A DNA stretch of 64,000 nt, taken from assembly GCF_947242115.1 (NCBI RefSeq), contig NC_074721.1:38266254-38330253 (forward strand), given 5' to 3'. The notes beneath the pieces were generated by a model that saw only the letters and a program-made list of their open reading frames with translations, searched no databases and was not told the DNA's origin. The stretch's first letter is position 1; each line of letters starts with the position of its first letter. Positions 43,812-55,775 of this stretch are shown piece by piece. Both the position numbers and the translations under genes were made by a program. The DNA is from Biomphalaria glabrata (lineage: Eukaryota > Mollusca > Gastropoda > Planorbidae).

Positions 43812-46800
43812 TTAGTTTTCCATTGCATAAAGGACCAGAGCAAATCTCTGGTTCTTCAATAAATCCTCTGCACCCACCATTTCTAAAACAAAAAAAAAAA
43901 TAATGTAAGAAAGATTGTAAATAATGGGGTGTTCAACACAGGCAAAAAGACACAAACAAACAAGGTTACAAAGACAGTTTGTGTGGGAACACAAAATCAT
44001 AATCGGCCCCCGAAGTGGTCCACCCAGGCAGGTTTTAATATTTTAGAAAGAACATCAGAATGTTATTCTATAAAATATAAATGACAGAGAAGAATGGAGA
44101 AAGAAGGTTGACAGATCTTGTGTGGTGCCCCAGCGGTCCAGCAGACCAAAGGATAGGTGAAAGTGAATGTGAAGTTAGATGCGAAACTGGCCTAACTGAT
44201 GTCTTATAATGAAAATCAAATTGATCTAATCGTTTTGTAAAGGGTCAATCTCGTATTAAAATCCTCAAGAAAAAAACATTTCCGTAAGACAAAAAAACTA
44301 AAAATTTTTCCTTTAGTTTAGTATACTGTAGTGGTGTAGGCGACCTCCAGTTCACGCGGTAATATGAAAAACTATTTATTAATTGTCGTTTTAAATTATG
44401 TCCAACTTATATGCATACAAAATAGATTTTTTTCTCTTTAAAAAAAAAGTAAACATTTTTTTTTGTGTGAATGTAGTAGTAAGTACGACAGAACTTACTT
44501 AACTTAGCAATACAATTGTAAGATAAACTTTTTTTCTCAAAAAATATAAAATCATTTGAATAAATGTGTTAAACATATTGTTATAAACCTGGTGGTGGCA
44601 CAAACGGGGGTAGTGGTGTGTGTGTAGTCAGCCGACGCAAATCGCCCCAGGCCAGCGCTAGACGAGCGGTCAACCGTGACGAGTTACGACGATCGGCCGA
44701 GACGAGTGTCAACAAGAGAGTTCGGGAAGGATCGCCGACGTGAACAGAGCTCAGGGGCGTCACGAGAGTTGTAGTCATCTGACCACCTAGAAACGTCGAG
44801 CGGCGTTCTGTCCGGTTCGAGAAGGCCAGTAGGGACCCTATATAAGAGCGGAGGTGACGAAGTCAAGACGGATCAGAAAGGAGGTTCACGACAAGAGTTC
44901 AGAACACGGTCGACTACAGCACAGTTCAGCGGTGTGGTTCTGTACGGAGCATTACGACGGTTCAGTGCGGAGTACTATCAAGTACAGTTGAGACGAACGG
45001 CGTCTTGATCTTGGTCTGTGATCGAGTCCGACACAACGAGCCCAAGTGTGTGAAGTCAGTCCTGAACTGTTGAACCCAGTGCAAGCCCGGAACGAGACGG
45101 AGAGGCCAGTGCAAGACTTGATACGGCGGAACGGTGTTATCGGAGAGATACTTGTTATCGCAGAGCTATTTGTACTGTTCTACGTGCTGCCAATTGTACA
45201 GTATTGGCTGTTATTTATGGACATTAAACCTTTACGTTATTTTGGAGCCCTGACTTGTCAAGTTCTTTAAGTTGGTGGTGTATGGTGCGGTTTGCAGAGA
45301 GCCTGGATAGTGAGATTCGTAACAATATGATGGATATTAATCTCCCCTTCTAAAAAGCCTCCTGTGCTTATTAATAGTGAATAGTTCTAAAAATGGTGTA
45401 TTGTTATGAAAAAACTGCTTGCATAAATGATTTTAAAAATTAGATTTTTCGCTTTCAGAAAAGAAAAAGTAGACGTTGCATCAGAACGTTGAATGTTCTA
45501 AAATATTATGATGTCGGATTCTCACTATGTTTTGTAGTTTACGAGATCTAAACGGGACGGAAGGATTGGCGGACGGACGGACGGACAGACATTCCAACAA
45601 AACTAATAGCGTCTTTTTCCCCTTTCAGGGGCTGCTGAAAGACAAAAAAAGATAATTACCAATTTTAGGGGGGAAAGCGTATCACATTAATTTAATTTCT
45701 TAGCTATTACGATGCCCAAATTAGACTAGATGTTTTTTAAACTTAAAAAAAAAAAACGTTGGTTTAGTGTTGTAATTATTTAGAACTTTATATCTAGTAT
45801 GATTACATTGTATGTTCAATATTATTATACTCTTTCTTATCGTTAGGTTTAGACATTTTTATGTAACCTATTTAAGCTTTTTATTATTACAAAAAATGAT
45901 AACGATTTCAAAATTTTTAAAGACCTTATTGGCGTAAGTCACTCTAATGGAAAACCAGATCTTTAGACATATTTGAGGAAACAAAAATTATGTCTAGGGA
46001 ATCAGCAATAGAATAAAGTTAACTAAAGTAAGCTAATTTGTCACTGACCGGTAGAGTTACTGGAACTGTAATTTTCTTATGCTTGTCAGATACTGATGTC
46101 TGCAAGCATTTCACTCATGAAAATGATAAAAAAAAAAACTGAGGTCACGAAACTAACTCTTCATATTACAGATTTGGGGGAAAGCAAAGCAATAGTTGAA
46201 TCTTGCTAAAACTAATTTAATTTAGAACTGCTAACAGTGTTCATACATTATAATTAGTCTATAGGTCATACATAGATGACAATAGATGTACTTCTGTTTC
46301 CTTGGATTCTGGTTAACGTACAGGGTGTCATGTGACCAGCACAACGACCAAACGCCGTTACTTTCTCCAACTTAAGTCAGGTACTCATTAGAGTACTCAG
46401 GGGTAACCTAAAAATCTCCGAGATTTAAAATCTCAGTCTTCACCGAGATTGAAACCAAAGACCACAGGTTGGAAAGCCAAGCGCTTAACCACTCAGCCAC
46501 TGCCCTTCAGAACTATATAAGTGGTGTCTAGAATCTGCAAATCAGTTTATTCTCTTAAATTCAAAAGTGCAGTTGAAAGTAGGAAACGGTTGTTCAACAA
46601 GGCAAGCCCTAGCCTGGAATCCCCAAGGAAAGAGGAAGAGGGGACGGTCCGGGAATACTTGGCGCATCGATTTGGAAACAGAAGCAGATGGGCAAGACGT
46701 GGGGACAGTTGGAGAGACTCGCCCAGAACCGAGGCGCCTGGAAGAAGCTAGACGGGACTATAGGCAGAGATGAGATCATTCATGCTTTAATATAGCGATA

Positions 46801-49800
46801 GAAAATGAGTGGATTGTCAAAGTTTTAAAATACTGTATTTATTTAATCATTATTTACAAGAATATCAATCCAAGGAAGATAACTTCCATTAGAATACGCC
46901 GCGACGTGAAATTAGAAATAACATTTTTGTTGTGTTACTGTCCCTTAAGCTAAGTTTCTGGTTCAGTAATTCTTACAAATTATAAATACTTTCCGGGTCA
47001 AGGCCTTACTCGGATAGAGCAGGTGTGTGGGAAGTTAGCGGTGTGAAACCATTTTCGAACTGAAGGCCACATACAATTCTGACACATGGACCACGGGCCG
47101 CCTAACCATTCAAAATCGTGGACTCTGTAGAACCGACCCTTACATTATACTATGTGTGCAGAGATTTTGAATTGTTAGATATGTGAATGGGTTGCTTGAG
47201 TCAGCCATTAAAACCAATGACTTGGCAGAATTTTATTAATATGCATGACTAGATTGACCTAGAGACACGCGTGGATGTAATCATCTTTTTTTATGAAGTA
47301 ACATCTCTATTTTATAAGATAAGATCAGATCAGATAAGATAAGATAAGATAAGATAGAACAGCGGATATGGTCGGTGAAACTTAGGGCATAGCTGCCTGA
47401 AGTAATAATAATGGGAGGTTTGTTTTAAAATAAGATAGAGAACAGCGGATACGGCCCGTGAAACATAGGAAGGGCATCACTGCCTTAAGTTATTATAGTA
47501 AAGTGTTGGTATTGCAGTTAAAAGCTGTGAATAGCGTAATCTAATGAATTTACTCGGAAAACAAAATGTCGAATGTTCCGTGGTTCGTCAGCTTCAACTA
47601 ACAAGCTCAACTTCTAGTGGCGTAGAAAAAGGGCTTCTATGCGCCCGGGGCCTATATGACCTACACTGGGCATTGAAAAAAAAACTACTCATAAAATGAT
47701 CGTATGAATTGACACATTTACATCTCGTATTCATGTACTTCTCCGTCGCAACTGAATTGAATGCACTGACGTTAATAGTATAAAGAAGAGTTTCCCTTTC
47801 AGACCGTGTAGTTGACGGTTAACGAGAATGTCATGCGGCCAGCACAATGACCAACCGCTTTTACTTTTCCCCAATTAATGTCAGGTATCCATTAGAACTC
47901 GGTAGACTCAGAGGCGCCCTAAAGATCTCGAAGTTAAAAATTCCAGTCTTCACCAAGATTCGAACGCGGGACTCTCCGGTTCGGAAGCCAAGCGCTTTAT
48001 CATTCAGCCACCTCGCCCCTACTAACATTAATAGGCCTACTTTGAAAAAAAAAAAAAAAAAAAACAACTCGTTCCTACATGGGAATGATTTTTTGTTTTA
48101 ATTTACTGACTCATTCAGGATGTATGAATTGGCTTTTATTGTATTTACCTTGAACCTGGGCTTCCTGTTAGCTTGCAACGCTCCTGCACGAGGGTTATAA
48201 AATCTTTTCTTTTTTAAGTAAGGCTCTGGTAGGCTCAAATGTAAACAATGTAAGTCTAAATTTAGAATGTTTTGTTTTTTAGAAGTGGAAGACGGAAACT
48301 TGGACTGTTATATTCAACGATCCCCGCAGGCAAATCCGCTATTTAAAAAAAAAATAATTTTAGTTTGCAGTCCGTCGCTTTCACCGTTATAAAAAAGCAA
48401 GAAAAAAGAAGAAAGAAAAAGAAGAAATATTTAGTTATATACGAAGTGTAGTTGTATCAATTCGGTTTGGATCAGGTCGTGTAGCTAAGTATGTAGGCCT
48501 AATAGATCTTGACCAACAATAATAAATCTGTGCGATTAGAAATATTTGAACTAATTGTTTTTAGTTTTAGCGCTATGGCGTGCTTTTAGCTTTCTCAATA
48601 CGCTATGATCCTATCATTGTCTGGACAAAAATGTTTTACATGTTTCGGATGTTCCTTCAGAGCTGAAGATAGTTTACTTCCTAGTCCAAACCTCCCGCAG
48701 GACGACGGGGTATGGGAGCGGGCAGGGTTTGAACCCTCGACCGTCGATAAATCCGAACGACAGTCCAGCGCGCAAACCGCACGACCAGGCAGCCATCCTA
48801 GTTGGGAAATGCAAACAAGTTGGGAAAATGGTGGAAGGGAGGGGGGGGGGAGAGGGAGATCTGGGTAGATTTTAACGTAAACTGTAGGGGGGGGGACGAC
48901 CTGAATTAGAACTCATGACTCAAGCCTCCTCAAGTCTACATTCTAACCACTCTGCTAATGAGGTATATATGAATATAGAAGATTGTATAGTTGTCTATTG
49001 TTTGTTTCAAACTTACTTTAAAGCGTTAAAATATAAAGGGGACTAATTCACCTTATACCAACACCTCAATCAAGTACAATTTCTTTCCCTTGTTCAAGAT
49101 ACCAAACAAAATAGTTAATTACTTATATTTAATTACCTTGTTGTTGTTTTTTTTTAATTGATTCTTGTGCTGTTAGGTGAAAGGCATGATTGTTCAAAAT
49201 TTCAGCTCGAACCGAGATTGGGTATCGGAGACATAACGTGTACACACTTTTTACCAGACAGACAGCAAGACGAACAGAGTGAGTTAATACAAGTTTTGAA
49301 GAAGACTACAAATGTTATTGAAACTCGTTTTTAACCTACGCCTAATCAAGCAGAGATCAACATAGAGATGTCTATGAAAAATACTATTTGATTATGACAA
49401 ATACTGTTAGTTTGTCTGGTGTAATGATACTCCATTCAAGGTTCATTTTGTGAAAGGCATTTAGAATCGATATTGTGTGTAATAGAATGCGAGTAAAACT
49501 TGCCCGCAGAGGCTGCCTATAAATTTACACAACTTATGTTATTTTGTTGTTGTTTCCATATGTCTTTTATTTCATTATTGCATTTTTATTTTATTTTTAC
49601 AAAGCTTATATTTAACTCATTTTGTCTGTCTGTCTGTCTGTCTGGAAAAAAGTTATTTCCCCCACGTCCATTCTATGATCGATCTGAAACTTTGAACATT
49701 TATTCATTGACCTTCATTGACATAGAAAGACATGAATCAATAAAATTAAAGTAACAAATTAGAAAATTAATTACTATTTTGTTTAATAGCAACAAACAAA

Positions 49801-52105
49801 TATTTCAGTAATCAATGATATGACTAAATTTGTTGGGTTTAGTCCCCTTAAATAATTGTTAACGCCTATTCTTCCTCACGTATTCAAGTGGGTACTTTCA
49901 AAAATGATTTATTGTACCTATCAAAACATGAATAAATAAACACAAAAAAACAACAACTCAATTAGTCAATTAATTATTGATAATTATAATTTTTTCATAT
50001 CGAGTAAGGGAAACAGCTTGTACATTATTGGTAGAACCACTAGCATATATCCTATTATCGCATGAATAAGCTCCTTTTTTTCTATATAAAACTAAATTAA
50101 TCTCCACTAATTAACTAACTGGATAATTGTTTTGATTGATTCGTGTATTGAATGTATTAACCGTCAGCCATAGATAACCTTTACATCATCTGCTCTATAG
50201 ATCGCAAGACCTGAAAGGGAGGGATCTTTTTCTTCTTTTACCGTACATTTAAGATTAGACAAGATTCACTAGAGGGACACATTTTGAAGTGACGTCTCTA
50301 ATATATAAGATATGACTAAGACATGCGACATAATATAAACAACTAAGAAGAGTTTCTACTTTAACGCCACAGAGTCAGTTTGTCGCCTTTGTCTTGAGTT
50401 TAAATTTTGAGACACCGAGCTGGCCGCTAGTAAAGCCTCTCTTTTGTCTTTTCATGGCTGTGGCTCGATCCGTCAGCTGTGAAGTGTTGGGTCGGCAAGA
50501 TGCTCAATCCTAAACGATTTATCAATCAAAATATGTATTATTTTGTAATATTTTTTTAAATGAATAATAAAATTAGCATTCTCTTAATTTTTCTTATGTA
50601 ATAAAATCAGAAGTCTGTCTTTTTTTTTTTAAGACGTCATGGAGCTGCAGAGCTTAAGATCATAAAGGCAATGAAACACTTTTCTTCTTCAATAGACCAT
50701 ACAGTGTTATTTAAAATCATTTCAAAAAGCACATTTCAATTTTTTTATAAAGGGGATAAAACTTTAAATTTGCTCAACGTGTAAAATCAAAATCTAAACA
50801 TAAACAACAAAATAATTAGTTCATTACTTAAAAGAAAAAGTATTGATCAATCCCAATGTATGTTGAATCTCAACTCAGCTTAAATATATGATAGACATAG
50901 TTTTTGTAACTAATTAGCTCAAAATGACATTGATATTTATATCAACCATCTACACAACTAACCTTCTAAATTGATCATGCTACCATCCCCAAACCTTTTT
51001 TGTTCAGCATTCCAACATATCATTTGTATCTGGAGTAGTCGACTTTCAACTACTACCTCAAAATCTGTAAATAACAATTACATTTAGTCTTTTCACAAAC
51101 TATCCATCTATCAATTATAAAATTGTTCTTATTTAAAAACAGCTTAGTAAGTATATTTTGTTCATGATTTGAGAATGATTGCATGAACAAGATAGCGAAT
51201 GAAAACCTCTACGTTTGACTTAGTACATGACAAATTCTGGGATGTGTAGTGCATGATAAATTATGGGACGTGGTGGCTGAGTGGTAAGGCATTTAGCTTT
51301 CTAACCAAGGGGTCTCAAAGTTCAAATCTCTGTGAAGACTGGGATTATCTATTTCAGGATAATGACTCCTGCGTCCACCAAACTCTAATGCGTAGGCCTA
51401 CATGACACTGGTTGTGGAAATAAAGGCGGTTGGTTGTTGTGCTGGTCACGTGACATACTTGCTAACCATCGGCCATAGAAACAAAGGACGTTTACATCAT
51501 CAAAAGTCTGAAAGGGGTTACCTTGCTAGGCTTGGCAAATTTAAATAGAATCTTTCTTATTAGAATAAAACTAGCTTTACCCCATGCCTTCCTGGCTGCT
51601 CAGGCAAAAGCTTCTTGTGTCGATGACTGGGACATTGGTCAGCTTGCCACTAGTTGCCACTGTGCTCTTGTTTTGTTTGTTTGTTTTACATGTTTCTGAT
51701 GTTCCTTCAGAGTTGAAGATAGTTTACTTCCTAGTCCAAACCTCCCGCAGGACGACGGGGGATGGGAGCGGGCAGGATTTGAACCCTCGACCATCGATAA
51801 ATCCGAACGACAGTCCAGCGCGCAAACCTCACGACCAGGCAGCCATTTTCTATATGACTTATGCAGGTAAATTTAATGCAAAGTTGCTCGACCAGAAATG
51901 AAATTATTTATTGAATATATATATATATATATTATATATATATATAGATATCATATATATTATGCATATAAACCACATCAATATCAGACTCAAATGCACA
52001 TACACGGAACAGAGTAAACACATAGACTCCTTATACGAAGGCACTTTGAAACGTATCAAAACAAAATACAACACTATCTAGTTCCTGCTTACCTCTGTCA
52101 GTCAT
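43812..52105 (-). CDS. Predicted three-exon gene for an unrecognised 61-residue protein
   Basis: Minus-strand coding exons 52105-52093, 51064-50963 and 43882-43812 join in phase to 186 bp (61 codons plus TAA). Exon 1 reads MTDR plus one base before the donor gtaagc. Exon 2 is open for its whole 102 bp between a tttacag acceptor and a gttagt donor; it includes VVVESRLLQIQMICWNAEQK. Exon 3 follows a long pyrimidine tract ending tttag and ends KNQRFALVLYAMEN. The joins create GAT and GAA codons. A minus-strand AATAAA lies at 43684. There is no signal peptide or clear membrane helix. Intron 2 is 7.1 kb and filled with transposable elements. Exon 1 is very short and therefore the weakest part; additional exons inside intron 2 cannot be excluded. 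I do not recognise the family. Confidence 0.58.
44085..44160 (+). mobile_element. LINE 3' scrap
   Basis: Reads EEWRKKVDRSCVVPQRSSRP followed by KDR and stop. It matches the end of the element at 40390-40750. Confidence 0.6.
44579..45324 (+). mobile_element. Solo LTR of a retroviral-kin (LTR) retrotransposon, probably Ty3/Gypsy class
   Basis: A 746-bp GC-richer block starting TGTTAT and ending GTAACA, flanked on both sides by ATAT (44575-44578 and 45325-45328), a 4-bp target duplication. It contains a TATA box (TATATAA at 44839) and an ATTAAA signal near 45223, in the order expected of an LTR promoter and poly(A) region. No internal region adjoins it, so it is a solo LTR left by recombination. 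The identical target repeats and ends suggest moderate to young age. The Gypsy assignment rests only on LTR form and target length. Confidence 0.65.
45325..46254. other. Intron of the 61-residue gene, nothing recognised
   Basis: A short cggacggacggacagac patch at 45574 is the only structure; the rest is AT-rich. Confidence 0.4.
46255..46508 (-). mobile_element. SINE-1
   Basis: Antisense copy with head complement gccaagcgcttaaccactca. Confidence 0.8.
46585..46775 (+). mobile_element. LINE 3' scrap
   Basis: Reads RQALAWNPQGKRKRGRSGNT and then RRLEEARRDY. It is the same family as 33700-33935. Confidence 0.65.
47185..47357 (+). mobile_element. LINE 3' end with intact TAAGA tail
   Basis: Ends atctctattttataagataa followed by a run of AAGAT repeats (47325-47356). 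The short tandem tail is a LINE terminal signature. Confidence 0.6.
47785..48019 (-). mobile_element. SINE-1
   Basis: Antisense copy, mid-body shortened, head well kept (ggaagccaagcgctttatca). Confidence 0.8.
48627..48800 (-). mobile_element. SINE-2, well preserved
   Basis: Antisense, complete from tail (ttttacatgtttcggatgtt) to head (cacgaccaggcagccatcc). Confidence 0.8.
48880..49110 (-). repeat. Repeat with tRNA-like segment, family 3, antisense
   Basis: Complement of the arrangement at 5258-5475 (cattctaaccactctgctaa, then aggggactaattcacctta). Confidence 0.5.
49186..50040. repeat. Dispersed repeat D, antisense fragment then a near-complete sense copy
   Basis: 49186-49300 is antisense (ttttaccagacagacagcaa). 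49605-50040 is sense and shows the intact junction (tcaaaacatgaataaataaa) where the hAT-like element sits in the copy at 12364. Confidence 0.65.
50165..50235 (+). mobile_element. SINE-1 tail fragment
   Basis: Only the 3' tail remains: cctttacatcatctgctcta and a tail ending in ctgaaaggg. Confidence 0.55.
51267..51525 (+). mobile_element. SINE-1
   Basis: Sense copy with head gtggtggctgagtggtaagg, in intron 1 of the predicted 61-residue gene. Confidence 0.8.
51675..51847 (-). mobile_element. SINE-2, well preserved
   Basis: Antisense, very similar to 48627-48800, suggesting recent activity of the family. Confidence 0.8.
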
Positions 52106-53239
52106 TATACGTGTGTCTACTATTCATCTCATAAAGCGCTGCAGTAGTGTAAGCCAATTAGTTCTACCCATTAAATCTAGAATCTCTATCTCTATCAATC
52201 TACATCTAGACTATAGACTAGGTACTCTAAGTAGTCTAGCCATTGAGTCTAGACTATATAGATCTATATAGGTCCGTGAATCGATCAATCGCGGATAAGA
52301 ATTTGTTTCCGATTTCCAGTCTAGATATAATATTATGTCTATGATCAAAAAAGATTTGTTTCTATTACTTGATTTTAATTCTTTTTTACTGCTCACTAGG
52401 CCTTATTAGGAGGGGGGGGGGAGCTTAATTGTGTGGGGCTATGGTTAGAGGGAAGGGGAGAACAAACGATGGTGTTGTGTGTGTGTGTGTGTGTATATAT
52501 GTGCGTGTGTTTGTGTTCAGCGCTATACCGGAGCTTAATCTCCCGTGCAGGTAGTGAACAGTGTCCCGTGCTTACTTCGCAAATAACACTGCGTACAATT
52601 TTTATGATGTTTTTTTTTTTGTAAGTGTCGTTACAGTTTATTTAAAGATAAGAATGCGGTGTCACATTAAGTCTGTACGTACAGATTATATGCGTATGTA
52701 AAAATAGACCTATGATAGAGAAGCAAACAGATAGACAACACCTGACAAGCGGTTTCCTATAATCCATTCGTAGTATTTCGTAGATCGTTGAGGTTGAGGC
52801 TCAGATTTAAAAATAGCAACACGGAAAAATCGGCGATTTCCGATAATCCATTCATTGACAAATATCCTTGACGTAACGTATATTAACTCCTATTCTCTGA
52901 GCTCAATTTAAGTGTTATTTTTAACTCTTAACCTAATATAACCCAACCGTAAATTCAATTCAATTTGTTCTTCCTAGCGTTCCCATTATAAAGTCGAAGG
53001 GTTCATGGTTTATTTGGGACATACAGCTACATAGGCCTATAGGCCTACACTTTGTCATCTAGTGTGGAATACATAAAACTACAATTATATATTAATTCTT
53101 ATTAAGTCATCATTATAATGTAGGCAGCTTTTTGAAGATGTGATCAGCATTCTCTGGACACACTCTGCAAGGGCATGTTTCGTTTGATTCAATTTTTACA
53201 TTTCGGAACAAGTGTTACCTTCCAAAAAAAGTAAAAAGA
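52106..53239. other. Upstream of the 61-residue gene
   Basis: Includes the rest of its 5' UTR, a tctagatct-rich patch (52180-52330), a G run at 52412 and the GT microsatellite. No gene seen. Confidence 0.4.
52468..52515 (+). repeat. GT microsatellite
   Basis: Interrupted GT run with atatatgtgcg in the middle. Confidence 0.85.
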
Positions 53240-53460
53240 CATAAAGATAAAGGCACATTTCTTATTCCATACGCTAGGACTGATTCCTACAAGTGCCCCT
53301 TCTTCCATTGTGTCATTAGAGCATGTAACTGGTTGTTTGAATGGGTCAGGAAAACTATGACTTAGAGAGTATAAGTCTCTAATTAACATGCACGACTTGA
53401 TTAACATATGGATAATAGTAGGTCATAATTATCTACCATTATTTTGAAAGGAGCTTGTGT
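53240..53460 (+). mobile_element. LINE C-terminal fragment, TAAGA family
   Basis: Reads KDKGTFLIPYARTDSYK and then a VIRACNWL-like phrase, matching the FLVPYAR...NLYKYSFFPSAIRAWN type end of non-LTR elements, then the 3' UTR. Confidence 0.6.
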
Positions 53461-53619
53461 TATATTTAAGACAAGGTAAAGTTGGAGACTCTAGATAGTC
53501 TGTCCTATGTCTGAGATGAATGGCTCTGTGGTATCCATAAGGTTTTGTCTTCCAGACTGGTATACTGGGGCCAGTGTCTTGTTCGGGCTTGTCAAACTGT
53601 CCTCTCGATGGTCCATGGT

Positions 53620-53720
53620 TCTAAACTGTGTCCGCCGCGATCCCCAGTCGTCCTGCGGGATGTTTAGGCTAGGGTGTAACGATCTTTAATTCTGAAGGAA
53701 CAGATGAAACACAGATGAAA
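53620..53720 (+). mobile_element. SINE-2, 5'-truncated
   Basis: Keeps only the body and tail (gtcgtcctgcgggatgttta). It abuts the antisense LINE at 53740. Confidence 0.6.
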
Positions 53721-53739
53721 AACTTTGGGCCCGTCTCAT

Positions 53740-54130
53740 CTTCTTATCCTATCTTATCTTATAAAATACAGACGTTACTTCAAAAAAGAAGATGATTACG
53801 TCCTACGCGTCATCCATCTAATCATGCATGTTAACCAATGACTTCAATTCTGCCAAGTCACTGGTCTTTCTGGCTGGCTCAGGCAACCCATTCCATGCTC
53901 TAATAGCACTAGGGAAGAAGGAGCATTTGTACAAATTTGTCATAGCTTATGAAACGAGGAATGTGCCTTTATCTTTGTGTCTTTCTGAGTATTTTATTCG
54001 ATTTTGTTTTTGTATTTGAAGATTATGGTTCAGTGTTTTATGTATAATTGCTACTTTACTTTTGAGTCTTCTACCCCGAAGGCTTTCTAAATTTTGTTAT
54101 TTTCTTTCTGGTTTATAGTTTGAATGTCAA
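53740..54130 (-). mobile_element. LINE C-terminal fragment, TAAGA family, antisense
   Basis: Begins with the complement of the TAAGA tail (cttatcttataaaatacaga) and continues into the complement of SDLAEF.., SFFPSAIRAWN and YARTNLYK-type coding. It abuts a sense RNase H-type LINE at 54139. Confidence 0.65.
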
Positions 54131-54138
54131 CATGTTTA

Positions 54139-54720
54139 GCTTCTAAAAGTTAATGGACTCTGACATTCAATGGATACCAGCTCACATACAACTAGCAGGA
54201 AATGAGAAGGCTGACACACTCGCCAAGAGTGGGAGAACAAACTCACAAGTAAACTCTGCACTCTATCCAGAAGAAATGAAGAAATTAATTGTAGATAAAA
54301 TAAATGAGAAATGGACGAGCTCTCATCCAAATCACAAGAAAGATGACGCTTACTATAAGCTATCCCGACAAGACCAACGTATAATCTTTCGACTCAGGAC
54401 CGGACACAACAGAATGCGACAACACATGTTCCGGAAGCTCAAAATTGGAACCAGTGAAATCTGCCCATGTGGAGTATCACCAGAAACTGCCGACCACGTC
54501 CTCCAAAACTGCTCTCTCTACCAAGAGGCCCGTATAAGACATTGTCCCCAAATCACCCCAATAGAAAGAAAACTATATGGAGAGCTCCCTGATTTGGAAA
54601 CCACTGCGCAGTTCATCTCATGTATTGGTCTAGTCATATGAACACTCCAACATAACAATGAGAACGATGAAGATGAAGAAGAAAAATGGACTCTGACTCT
54701 ATCTCCTGCTTTACATTTGA
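54139..54720 (+). mobile_element. RNase H-bearing LINE (I-clade type), 3' end of ORF2
   Basis: A 162-codon frame (54153-54641) starts inside an RNase H domain: IQWIPAHIQLAGNEKADTLA carries the late His and the catalytic Asp region. Then come LRTGHNRMRQHMFRK and a cysteine/histidine cluster, ICPCGVSPETADHVLQNC, the usual terminal motif. RNase H plus this knuckle points to the I-like clade. The ORF end is uninterrupted to its stop, but the element is strongly 5'-truncated. Confidence 0.8.
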
Positions 54721-54852
54721 AGTTACTTTTCTATTATTTCTATATAAATAACTAAATATATAAATAAATAAGTCTAGCTGTGGCAATCGCCCTGTTTCTT
54801 TTTTCCTCTATTTTCCAGTCAATTTCCTGAATTTCTGATCTGTTTTTACAAA

Positions 54853-55002
54853 GCTGACACGAATTCATAACGTCTGTCTGTCTGTCTGTCTGTCACAAAT
54901 GTTGTACACTTTATTTCTCCCACTTTCCAGTCTCGGATCAAGTCGAAACTTTGCACAACTAATCATTTTCCTTAACAACACATGGATCAATAAACAAAAG
55001 TG
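54853..55002 (+). repeat. Dispersed repeat D, fragment
   Basis: GTCT run, then tttctcccactttccagtct and gatcaagtcgaaactttgca. Confidence 0.6.
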
Positions 55003-55487
55003 GTAATTAATTAACTTTATTTGCTTTTGAAATAAAGAAATGGATCTTACAATAAAAGGGTGTCTTTTATTGTCCCCTCCCCCCAGGGGGACGCTTTCCT
55101 GCACATAGCTCCCTGAACAGGAGCTGTTTGGGAAGGCGATTGTCTATCATGCGGACTACGTGTCCCGCCCATCGATATTGGGACTTTTTTTACTATGGCA
55201 TAGATACCGTTCTTGTTACATATAGGCCTAAAATCAATCATATCTAATTGCAAGGTACCTTCTCATATAAGATACCGCCACGAACGAGCTAGTTATAAGA
55301 TCGTTGCTTCCCATAAATATATTTAACAAAAAAAACAACCTTTTTTTTAAAAAATATATTTTCACAGGCTAGCAGATATTGATTTTTTTCGATTAGTTAA
55401 CAAATTATTTTACACCAAGAATGACCCCAAAGAGTCCCAAGATCTATCTGATAATTTCCATTTATTAAGCTGGATAATAATACTGGA

Positions 55488-55679
55488 TGGCTGTCTGGTC
55501 GTGCGGTTTGCGCGCTGGTCTGTCGTGTGGATTTATCTATGGTCCCGGGTTCAAATCCTGCCCGCTCCCATCCCCCGTCGTCCTGCGGGAGGTTTGGACT
55601 AGGAGGTAATTATCTTTAACTCTGAAGGAACATCCGAAACATGTAAAACATTTTATAAACAAACATTTTACAAACAAAC
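55488..55679 (+). mobile_element. SINE-2
   Basis: Full sense copy with head ggctgtctggtcgtgcggtt and a duplicated tail (acattttataaacaaac, then acattttacaaacaaac). Confidence 0.8.
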
Positions 55680-55775
55680 AAGGCTTGTCTTTGGGTCCGA
55701 AGATTAATGAGGAATGCAGTGCTTGCTACAATGCTACGCAGGCCCAGCTGTGACCTACATATTTTGCTGGATCTA
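55680..55775 (-). mobile_element. LINE zinc-knuckle scrap
   Basis: Shares aagattaatgaggaatgcag and caggcccagctgtgacctac with 3860-4070 and 29695-29890. It follows a SINE-2 copy directly. Confidence 0.5.

Noticed and set aside
44581-45270. Frames of 60-74 codons on both strands
   Set aside because: Lie within the solo LTR and have no coding signature.
47622-47665. Possible transposon left end (tagtggcgtagaaaaagggc)
   Set aside because: Resembles hAT-like starts but no inverted partner or target repeat was found.
48137-48195. Possible minus-strand exon (NPRAGALQANRKPRFK with a gtaaat donor)
   Set aside because: No pyrimidine tract before the supposed acceptor and no frame partner; more likely repeat sequence.
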